Source: Ignavibacteriota bacterium (GTDB taxonomy: Bacteria; Bacteroidota; Ignavibacteria; Tepidaquicellales; OLB5). From it: 64,000 nt of DNA. The DNA lies in contig RPQH01000005.1 in NCBI GenBank assembly GCA_003820375.1, positions 1 to 64,000 on the forward strand. Reading direction: 5' to 3'. Numbering within the stretch: the stretch's first letter is position 1; each line of letters opens with the position of its first letter. The notes under the pieces were generated by a model. It was given only the letters and a program-made list of their open reading frames with translations. It made no database searches and had not been told where the DNA came from. Both the position numbers and the translations under genes were made by a program. Below, in pieces: positions 57,929 to 64,000 of the stretch.

Positions 57929-58918
57929 TTATGATTCTTCATTATTAATGTATTTATCCACATCCATTCCGAACGTTAAGCCATTCTCCTGCAGTATTTC
58001 GCCAAGCTCTGCCAAAGATTTTCTTCCAAAGTTCCTGAATTGAAGCATTTCTACTTCCTGGTGGCGGACTAAATCTGCAAGTGTCTTGATATTTGCCGAT
58101 CTTAAGCAGTTTTGTGCTCTTACTGAAAGTTTCAGCTCATCAACAGGCATCAATAACATCTTTCTTATCTTTGAAAATTCGGTCTCTTCGCTTTTTACTA
58201 CTTTCTTCTCTTCAGTTACTTTATCAAAGTTTATAAACATCATAATATGTTCATTCAATATCTTAGCCGCCTGGGTTAATGCTTCTGTAGGCGTTATTGT
58301 TCCGTCTGTAGTAATATCGAGAACCAGCTTTTCGTAATCTGTCTTTTGTCCTACCCTGGTATAAAGAACGTCGTATTTTATATTCTTTATAGGTGTAAAT
58401 ATTGAGTCTATCGGTATCATTAATAAATCCTGTTCGGCATCTTTATTCTCTTCAGCCGGAACATAACCAATGCCTGTACCGATCTTTAAAGTAATTGACA
58501 CATCTGCATTTTTGTTTAAAGTTGCAATGTGATGGTCAGGATTAACTATTTCGAAATCTTCAGTACTTTCCTGAATGTGCCTTGCAATAAACTCAAGCGG
58601 GCCTTTTAAACGTAATTCTATCTTATTGGAACCCTTAATACGGGGTTTAAACCTTACCTCTTTAAGATTCAGCACAATTTCAGAAACGTCTTCAACCACA
58701 TCTTTGATAGTTGAAAACTCATGAGGTACGTTATTCAATTTAATAGCTGTTATTGCAGCACCGGGGAGCGAAGAAATCAATACCCGGCGTAATGAATTGC
58801 CGAGTGTAACAGCGTAACCTTTTTCCAGCGGCTGTATTATGAACCTTCCGAAACTTTTATTATAAGTTTCCTGCTCAAGCACAACCTTATCCGGAAATTG
58901 AATAAAATTATTTTGCAT
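57929..58918 (-). CDS. rpoA: DNA-directed RNA polymerase subunit alpha
   Basis: A 329-residue alpha subunit whose dimer starts assembly of RNA polymerase. The N-terminal domain has GYAVTLGNSLRRVLISSLPG (near residue 35). The C-terminal domain, which binds upstream DNA and regulators, has LSVRAQNCLRSANIKTLADL (near residue 260) and FGRKSLAELGEIL. Length is normal. It lies between rpsD (8 nt) and rplQ (23 nt), the standard alpha-operon order. Confidence 0.97.
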   Translation of the reverse strand: MQNNFIQFPDKVVLEQETYNKSFGRFIIQPLEKGYAVTLGNSLRRVLISSLPGAAITAIKLNNVPHEFSTIKDVVEDVSEIVLNLKEVRFKPRIKGSNKIELRLKGPLEFIARHIQESTEDFEIVNPDHHIATLNKNADVSITLKIGTGIGYVPAEENKDAEQDLLMIPIDSIFTPIKNIKYDVLYTRVGQKTDYEKLVLDITTDGTITPTEALTQAAKILNEHIMMFINFDKVTEEKKVVKSEETEFSKIRKMLLMPVDELKLSVRAQNCLRSANIKTLADLVRHQEVEMLQFRNFGRKSLAELGEILQENGLTFGMDVDKYINNEES

Positions 58919-58926
58919 GTTTTATT

Positions 58927-59556
58927 TTATTTTGAATATAATTCTACTATTAATTGTTCACTTGCATTAAACGGAATATCCATTCTTTCGGGTACATTTA
59001 AGAATGTGCCTTTAAGAGCTGCTTTATCTACCTGCAGCCATTGTGGAAGCATATCATCTTTCATTCTTTTCATTGATTCATGTATCTGCTTCAACTGTTT
59101 GCTCTCTTCTTTAACTGCAACAGTATCGCCTGCTCTTAATAATAATGAAGGGATATTTACTACTTTACCGTTTACGAGAAAATGAGCATGCAATATTAGC
59201 TGTCTTGCTGCTTTTCTTGAAGGAGCAAGCCCGAACCTGTATATTACATTATCCATTCTTCTTTCAAGCAGCCTTACGAGGTTTTCACCTGTTCTGCCCT
59301 TTTGCCTGGATGCAAAATCAAAATAATTCTTGAATTGTGCTTCCAGCAGACCATACATTCTTTTAACTTTTTGCTTTTCTCTGAGCTGTATGGAGTAATC
59401 GGAAACCTTTGCCCTGCGTGACAATCCGTGCTGCCCCGGAGGATAGTTCTTTCTTTCTACCGGGCATTTCTCGGTAAAGCACTTGGTTCCCTTAAGGAAT
59501 AACTTTTGTTTTTCTCTTCTGCAAAGTTTACAACTTGGACCTGTGTATCTTGCCAT
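58927..59556 (-). CDS. rpsD: 30S ribosomal protein S4
   Basis: A 209-residue S4, an early-binding protein on 16S rRNA. This is the zinc-binding form, with CKLCRR (residues 10-13) and two more Cys (near residues 26 and 31). The S4 RNA-binding domain is RRMDNVIYRFGLAPSRKAAR (near residue 96). In E. coli S4 represses the alpha operon; whether that holds here is unknown. It lies 43 nt after rpsK. Confidence 0.97.
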   Translation of the reverse strand: MARYTGPSCKLCRREKQKLFLKGTKCFTEKCPVERKNYPPGQHGLSRRAKVSDYSIQLREKQKVKRMYGLLEAQFKNYFDFASRQKGRTGENLVRLLERRMDNVIYRFGLAPSRKAARQLILHAHFLVNGKVVNIPSLLLRAGDTVAVKEESKQLKQIHESMKRMKDDMLPQWLQVDKAALKGTFLNVPERMDIPFNASEQLIVELYSK

Positions 59557-59599
59557 TTATAATTGAATATGTATTAGCTGATTAAAAAAAATTTTATAA

Positions 59600-59986
59600 T
59601 TATACTCTTCTTCTCTTTGGCGGCCTGCAGCCGTTATGAGGAATAGGAGTTATGTCTTTTATGCTTAATATTTCCAGACCGGCTGTCTGAAGCGACCTGA
59701 TTGCTGCTTCCCTGCCGGCTCCGGGGCCTTTTATCAATACATCCACTTTACGCAATCCCTGGTCATATGCCGATTTTGCTACTGCCTCTGCTCCTACCTG
59801 GGCGGCAAACGGTGTATTTTTCTTGGAACCCTTGAATCCCATCTTACCGGAAGAAGACCATCCTATTGTGTTGCCGTATGTGTCTGTTAAAGTTATTATA
59901 ACGTTATTGAACGTTGCTTTAACGTGTGCAATACCGATTGCTTCTACCTGGATTTTCTTTTTTGTTTTCTTTGGAGTTTGTGCCAT
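59600..59986 (-). CDS. rpsK: 30S ribosomal protein S11
   Basis: A 128-residue S11 on the 30S platform. Marks are [19 protein letters not shown] (near residue 22), [13 protein letters not shown] (near residue 87) and the C-terminal [15 protein letters not shown], the canonical S11 end. Length is normal. It lies 16 nt after rpsM. Confidence 0.97.
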   Translation of the reverse strand: MAQTPKKTKKKIQVEAIGIAHVKATFNNVIITLTDTYGNTIGWSSSGKMGFKGSKKNTPFAAQVGAEAVAKSAYDQGLRKVDVLIKGPGAGREAAIRSLQTAGLEILSIKDITPIPHNGCRPPKRRRV

Positions 59987-60002
59987 TATAAATATTTAGT
60001 TA

Positions 60003-60386
60003 TTACTTCTTAGCAGCTGCTTTCTTTTTGCCTGCAACTGTTTTACGTTTTCCTTTTCTCGTTCTTGCATTGGTCTTGGTTCTCTGCCCGTTTACGGGTA
60101 ATCCTCTTCTGTGTCTCTTGCCCCTGTATGAACCGACATCCATTAACCTTTTTATGTTTGTCTGGACTTCTGTTTTTAATGAACCTTCTACCTTGTAATC
60201 GGTTGTGATTATTGTACGTATCTTATTTACTTCATCATCCGTAAGTTCATTTACTTTCGTATTATGATTTACACCGGCTTCATCAAGGATTTTTCCAGAT
60301 GAAGTTCTTCCAATACCATAAATGGAAGTTAATCCAATTACAACTCTCTTGTTTTTAGGAAGGTCTATTCCTGCTATTCTTGCCAC
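60003..60386 (-). CDS. rpsM: 30S ribosomal protein S13
   Basis: A 127-residue S13 at the head of the 30S subunit, contacting the P-site t[23 protein letters not shown] at the start, [20 protein letters not shown] (near residue 87) and the basic C-terminal tail [17 protein letters not shown] are conserved. Length is normal. Confidence 0.97.
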   Translation of the reverse strand: MARIAGIDLPKNKRVVIGLTSIYGIGRTSSGKILDEAGVNHNTKVNELTDDEVNKIRTIITTDYKVEGSLKTEVQTNIKRLMDVGSYRGKRHRRGLPVNGQRTKTNARTRKGKRKTVAGKKKAAAKK

Positions 60387-60426
60387 TTATTTGTTACTCC
60401 TGTAATTATTCTTTTAACAAAAAATT

Positions 60427-60540
60427 CTAACCCTGTCTTTGTTTATGCTTAGGGTTCTTGCAAATGACTCTTATAACACCTTTTCTCTTTATTATCTTGC
60501 AGTGTTCGCAGAGTTTTTTAACAGAGCTTCTGACTTTCAT
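60427..60540 (-). CDS. rpmJ: 50S ribosomal protein L36
   Basis: A 37-residue protein, read directly from the gap between rpsM and infA: it starts [15 protein letters not shown] and ends NPKHKQRQG. The zinc-binding residues C11, C14, C27 and H32 are all present. Length is the family norm. The infA-rpmJ-rpsM order is classic. Gaps of 40-50 nt to both neighbours show no terminator. Confidence 0.95.
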   Translation of the reverse strand: MKVRSSVKKLCEHCKIIKRKGVIRVICKNPKHKQRQG

Positions 60541-60589
60541 TTTATTACCTTTATTATTTATTAGAGTTACCTTTGCAGGGTACTCTTAA

Positions 60590-60808
60590 TTATTTATACC
60601 TGTATGTTATCCTGCCGCGTGTAAGGTCATATGGTGAAAGTTCTACTGCAACCTTATCGCCTTCAAGGATTTTAATAAAATTCATTCTCATCTTGCCGGA
60701 TATATGAGCTATTATCTCATGACCGTTTTCCAGCTTAACCTTAAAAGCAGCATTAGGTAAAGTATCTGTTATAATACCGTCTACTTTAATTGAACCTTGC
60801 TTTGCCAT
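60590..60808 (-). CDS. infA: Translation initiation factor IF-1
   Basis: A 72-residue OB-fold protein that blocks the A site during initiation. Segments [20 protein letters not shown] and [20 protein letters not shown] are conserved, as is the end ITYRYK. Length is exactly that of most bacterial IF-1. It starts 10 nt after map. Confidence 0.96.
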   Translation of the reverse strand: MAKQGSIKVDGIITDTLPNAAFKVKLENGHEIIAHISGKMRMNFIKILEGDKVAVELSPYDLTRGRITYRYK

Positions 60809-60818
60809 TAAGTTTTAT

Positions 60819-61571
60819 TTATTCTACCGTTAAAATTTCCGGCTTATCTTTAGTGATTAAAATTGAATGTTCAAAGTGAGCTGATGGTTCTCCATCCTGC
60901 GTCACATATGTCCATTTATCATCAAGTACTCTTACTTTGTATGTCCCGTAATTTACCATCGGTTCTATTGCTACTGTCATTCCTGCTTTGAATCTGTACC
61001 TGTTTCCTGAATAATAATAATTCGGTATAGGCGGTTCTTCATGAAGCTTCTTCCCTATTCCATGACCAACAAGCTCTCTTACCACTGAAAATCCGTTAGA
61101 TTGAACATGCTGCTGAACAGCAAGGGAAACATCATTTACAAACTTTCCATCTGAAGCATTCTCTAATCCTTTGTATAAACTTTCTTCAGTTATTTGTAAG
61201 AGCTTTCTTTTCCCGTCCGAAATATTTCCAACCGGAAAAGTTTTTGCACCATCACCATAATAGCCATTCTTCTTTACACCAACATCAACACTTACTATAT
61301 CGCCTTCAATAAGTTTCCGCGGACCCGGAATACCATGTACTATTTCTTCATTTATCGAGATGCATGCACTTGCCGGAAAAGCATTATTATTAACTGTGTA
61401 TCCTTTAAATGCCGGTATTGCATCTTTTGACATAATATAATCTTCAACAATTGTATCTAACTCTAAAGTGGTTATACCCGGTTTAATAAATTTTTCAATG
61501 TGGGATAATACTCCTGCAACAATTCTGCAGCTCTCCCTAATGCTGTTTATTTCCGAGATAGTTTTAACCAC
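60819..61571 (-). CDS. map: Methionine aminopeptidase, type I
   Basis: A 250-residue metallopeptidase that removes the first Met from new proteins. Metal ligands are visible: Asp in SVDVGVKKNGYYGDGAKTF (two Asp, near residue 95), His in VGHGIGKKLHEEP (near residue 168), Glu in VAIEPMVNYG (near residue 202) and Glu in SAHFEHSILI (near residue 233). Length is normal. It lies 6 nt after secY, in the secY-(adk)-map-infA order, with adk absent. Confidence 0.95.
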   Translation of the reverse strand: MVKTISEINSIRESCRIVAGVLSHIEKFIKPGITTLELDTIVEDYIMSKDAIPAFKGYTVNNNAFPASACISINEEIVHGIPGPRKLIEGDIVSVDVGVKKNGYYGDGAKTFPVGNISDGKRKLLQITEESLYKGLENASDGKFVNDVSLAVQQHVQSNGFSVVRELVGHGIGKKLHEEPPIPNYYYSGNRYRFKAGMTVAIEPMVNYGTYKVRVLDDKWTYVTQDGEPSAHFEHSILITKDKPEILTVE

Positions 61572-61577
61572 ACCAAT

Positions 61578-62915
61578 TTAAGCCCTTCTTCCCCTGATTC
61601 TTCCACTCTTCATGAAGCCGTCATAATGCCTCATCACAAGATGTGATTCTACTTGCTGTAATGTATCAAGAGCTACACCTACAATTATAAGTAAGCTGGT
61701 GCCTCCAAAAAACTGCGAGAGACCTTGTGTTACACCTGCCTGTGCAATGAATGCAGGTAATATTGCAATAAATGCAAGAAATATTGAACCGGGTAAAGTA
61801 ATCTTCGTTAATATATTATCAATAAAATCTGACGTAGCTTTTCCGGGTCTTACTCCCGGCACAAAGCCTCCCTGCTTTTTCATATTATCCGACACGTCTT
61901 TCGGATTAAATGCAATGGCAGTATAAAAATATGTGAAAAATACAATCAAACTTCCGTACAACAAAGCATAAACCAAACTTGTTTGATTAAAATGCTGGGC
62001 AACACTTTGCATAATGTCACTGTTCGGGAAAAATGTTAATATCGTGTTTGGCACAAACATAATCGATTGTGCAAAAATAATTGGCATAACACCTGCCTGG
62101 TTAACACGCAGTGGTATGTATTGTGTAACTCCACCGTATATTTTTCTTCCTACAACGCGTTTTGCATATTGCACCGGTATTCTTCTCATTGCCTGAGTAA
62201 CCAAAACTACCGCAGCAATTATAAGAACCAATCCAACAATTATTAATAATTCAATAATTAAATTCCTTGCACCTGATTTCACAACATCTATTTCGTTAAA
62301 TACTGCATACGGGAACCTGTCTATGATGCCGATGAAAATAATTAATGAAATACCATTTCCAATTCCTCTTTCTGTTATCTGCTCACCAAGCCACATCATA
62401 AAAATTGTGCCTGCTGTTAAAAGAATAACGCAGGAGACTGTAAACAGGAATGGCGAAATTTCAGGAGATAATATGCTGACGCCTGCAACGTTTCTGCTGC
62501 CTAGCTGAACGCTAACACCCCATGCCTGCATTAAAGCAACCGGAACTGTTCCGTATCTTGTCATCTGGTTGATCTTTTTTCTGCCGGCTTCACCTTCTTT
62601 TTGCAGCTTCTGGAAATAAGGTATAACAGCACCCAATAACTGGATAATAATTGATGAACTTATATAAGGCATAATTCCTAAGGCGAATACTGCAGCATTT
62701 TTAAATGCCCCGCCTACAAACAGGTCATATAAACCGAAAAGTGTATTATCCGATTGGTTTTTAGAAGCCTCTGCCAGTAATCCGGTATCAATACCGGGAA
62801 GTGTTATATGTGCACCAATTCTTACTACTATTAACAGTAATACGGTGAAAATAATTCTTTGCCTAAGCTCCTGTATCTTAAATATATTTCTAAAACTCTC
62901 AACAAAACCACTCAT
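61578..62915 (-). CDS. secY: Preprotein translocase subunit SecY
   Basis: A 445-residue channel protein with ten transmembrane helices. Marks are the N-terminal RIIFTVLLLIVVRIGAHITL, the GIMPYISSSIIIQLL plug region (near residue 80), ITERGIGNGISLIIF (near residue 185) and the C-terminal MKSGRIRGRRA. Length is typical. Its ATG overlaps the rplO stop by 4 nt (ATGA), so translation is coupled. SecE is encoded at 568-750. secG is not in the window. Confidence 0.97.
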   Translation of the reverse strand: MSGFVESFRNIFKIQELRQRIIFTVLLLIVVRIGAHITLPGIDTGLLAEASKNQSDNTLFGLYDLFVGGAFKNAAVFALGIMPYISSSIIIQLLGAVIPYFQKLQKEGEAGRKKINQMTRYGTVPVALMQAWGVSVQLGSRNVAGVSILSPEISPFLFTVSCVILLTAGTIFMMWLGEQITERGIGNGISLIIFIGIIDRFPYAVFNEIDVVKSGARNLIIELLIIVGLVLIIAAVVLVTQAMRRIPVQYAKRVVGRKIYGGVTQYIPLRVNQAGVMPIIFAQSIMFVPNTILTFFPNSDIMQSVAQHFNQTSLVYALLYGSLIVFFTYFYTAIAFNPKDVSDNMKKQGGFVPGVRPGKATSDFIDNILTKITLPGSIFLAFIAILPAFIAQAGVTQGLSQFFGGTSLLIIVGVALDTLQQVESHLVMRHYDGFMKSGRIRGRRA

Positions 62916-63370
62916 AATAAAGTGACCTTACCCCCGTTTTTTTCTATTTTCTCAATAGCTGTTTTACTAAACTTATTAGCTGAAATTATAAGTTTTTGCT
63001 TAAAATCTCCATCTCCCAGTATCTTCACCGGTGTGCTCTTCTTAGATATCAATCCTTCTTTGTAAAGAACTTCAGGATTTAAACTATCAGCGCTCAATGT
63101 TCCTTTATCATAAAAACTCTGAAGCTTACCAAGGTTTAAAACTTGAAATTCTTCTCTTCCCGGATTTGTGAACCCAAATTTAGGAATTCTTCTTTGCAAA
63201 GGCATCTGTCCACCTTCAAACCATGCACGTGTCTTAGCACCTGAGCGTGATTTCTGGCCTTTGTGACCTTTACAGGAAGTTTTACCATGACCCGAACCCG
63301 GGCCTCTTCCTACTCTTTTCCTTTTCTTCTTTGAACCTTCTGCGTATTTAAGATTGCTTAGAATATCCAT
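62912..63370 (-). CDS. rplO: 50S ribosomal protein L15
   Basis: A 152-residue L15. The N-terminal Gly/Lys-rich RNA-binding part (RKRVGRGPGSGHGKTSCKGH, then KGQKSRSGAKTR) and QMPLQRRIPKFGF are conserved. Length is normal. Upstream, where rpsE and rpmD would normally be, stands an unrelated outer-membrane gene behind a terminator. rplO is therefore the first gene of this half of the cluster and must have its own promoter in 63371-63450. Confidence 0.96.
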   Translation of the reverse strand: MDILSNLKYAEGSKKKRKRVGRGPGSGHGKTSCKGHKGQKSRSGAKTRAWFEGGQMPLQRRIPKFGFTNPGREEFQVLNLGKLQSFYDKGTLSADSLNPEVLYKEGLISKKSTPVKILGDGDFKQKLIISANKFSKTAIEKIEKNGGKVTLL

Positions 63371-63447
63371 ATTACTTTGTTTGTCCTTGTTACCCGATAA
63401 TTATTTTATATCAGGTGTTTATTGTGTGGGATTATTTTGAACAATTA

Positions 63448-63480
63448 AAGACCCCTTGCTTTTAATAGCAAGGGGCCTTT
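63448..63480. terminator. Bidirectional terminator between the barrel gene and rplO
   Basis: CCCCTTGCT / AGCAAGGGG with a 6-nt loop (63452-63475), with A-runs before and T-runs after. On the minus strand it ends the outer-membrane gene, upstream of the rplO promoter region. Confidence 0.85.
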
Positions 63481-63501
63481 TTTTAAAAAGGTTATTATCG
63501 C

Positions 63502-64000
63502 TTATTTATTAAAATTATATGATGCTGAAAGAACACCAAACATATCAGTACCCTTACCACTTAAAATATACGGTCCTCTCTGGAAGAACTTTTCTCCAAT
63601 TGTTCCTTCTAAGCTGAACCTGTCAAAATGGAATCCTGCACCAAGTGATATTGTTTGATCAGGATTGCTTGCGAAAGTGTTATTAACTTCTGCAGAACTT
63701 GAAACACCACCGACTGTTTGTGAATATTCTTCTTTTATTTTAATAACCGATCTCATGAATCCTAATCTTCCGGTAAACCAATCAGCAAACTGCCACTCTA
63801 AACCAGCGTTGAACTGCGGAAGAGTTGTGGAACTGTTTTTATAATTATAAGTTATTCCTGTTTCATTATTTGCTGTTGCTATATCTTCAAATGAACCCAT
63901 ACCGAAAGATAAGCCGCCTGCAAATAAACCATCGTCTAATACCGGCATATTAACACCAATACCAACGCCTAAATTGAACCATTTGTAATCGTGTCCTGTT
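63502..64000 (-). CDS. Outer-membrane beta-barrel protein, 5' end outside window
   Basis: An open frame continuing past the window edge (no stop up to base 64000; internal ATG at 63948 is not the real start). The visible C-terminal 165 residues have barrel-like Gly/aromatic alternation (WFNLGVGIGVNMP, NAGLEWQFADWFTGRLGFM, and the final FGVLSASYNFNK). The terminal strand ends in Asn-Phe-Asn-Lys. The family cannot be named. It reads in the same direction as rplO but ends in a strong hairpin before it. Confidence 0.65.
   Translation of the reverse strand, partial: TGHDYKWFNLGVGIGVNMPVLDDGLFAGGLSFGMGSFEDIATANNETGITYNYKNSSTTLPQFNAGLEWQFADWFTGRLGFMRSVIKIKEEYSQTVGGVSSSAEVNNTFASNPDQTISLGAGFHFDRFSLEGTIGEKFFQRGPYILSGKGTDMFGVLSASYNFNK

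Overview
The window is a low-GC (by eye mid-30s percent) bacterial chromosome segment. It carries almost only housekeeping genes, and the intergenic DNA is unusually rich in short repeats. Two proteins (26280-28442 and 42907-44550) end in a type IX secretion (T9SS) type A sorting domain with a YPNPFN(P/S)ST core. Together with two ECF sigma/anti-sigma pairs, predicted outer-membrane barrels, an NfeD/slipin pair and many genes without a clear Shine-Dalgarno, this points to the Bacteroidota/Chlorobiota/Ignavibacteriota (FCB) group. An Ignavibacteria-like organism is my best guess. That placement is inference from protein flavour, not a phylogeny.

Layout. (1) 1-11.8 kb, plus strand: a degenerate tRNA-Gly-like gene, tRNA-Thr(GGT), rpmG, tRNA-Trp(CCA), secE, nusG, rplKAJL, rpoB, rpoC, then a strong terminator. 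(2) 11.8-25.6 kb: folC, a small barrel protein, a HAD hydrolase, a divergent ECF-sigma/anti-sigma/Spy-like trio, a lytic transglycosylase plus PAP2 phosphatase, an NfrB-like glycosyltransferase, a Nudix hydrolase, dnaG, a lipoprotein dipeptidase and a family 9 glycosyltransferase. (3) 25.6-31 kb, minus strand: a VapBC pair, a large Ycf48-like T9SS cargo protein, and slipin with NfeD. (4) 31.4-38.6 kb, plus strand: rho, rng, nadB and a membrane-embedded spermidine-synthase-like protein. (5) 38.9-40.1 kb: a 1.2 kb gene-free island built from several repeat types. (6) 40.1-44.6 kb: tig, an inserted four-helix-bundle (IVS-type) gene, clpP and a second T9SS cargo protein. (7) 44.6-57.2 kb, minus strand: a second sigma/anti-sigma pair, holA, two cyclophilins, uppP, a barrel protein, gyrB-dciA-recF-dnaN, a 2-hydroxyacid dehydrogenase and engB. 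(8) 57.3-63.4 kb, minus strand: the distal half of the spc/alpha ribosomal cluster, rplO-secY-map-infA-rpmJ-rpsM-rpsK-rpsD-rpoA-rplQ. (9) The window ends inside an outer-membrane protein gene.

Together the genes cover transcription (core RNA polymerase, NusG, Rho, two ECF factors), translation, replication (primase, clamp, delta subunit, gyrase, RecF), protein folding and turnover (trigger factor, ClpP, cyclophilins), envelope work (SecE/SecY, UppP, lytic transglycosylase, NfeD/slipin) and NAD/folate metabolism.

I found no large novel gene system. The unexplained signal is in the intergenic DNA. There is a recurring family of 9-bp-period minisatellites, often touching stop or start codons. 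There is an array of GAAA-tetraloop palindromes whose core also forms the anticodon arm of the odd tRNA, two MITE-like inverted-repeat elements, and an IVS gene between tig and clpP bracketed by inverted copies of the minisatellite.
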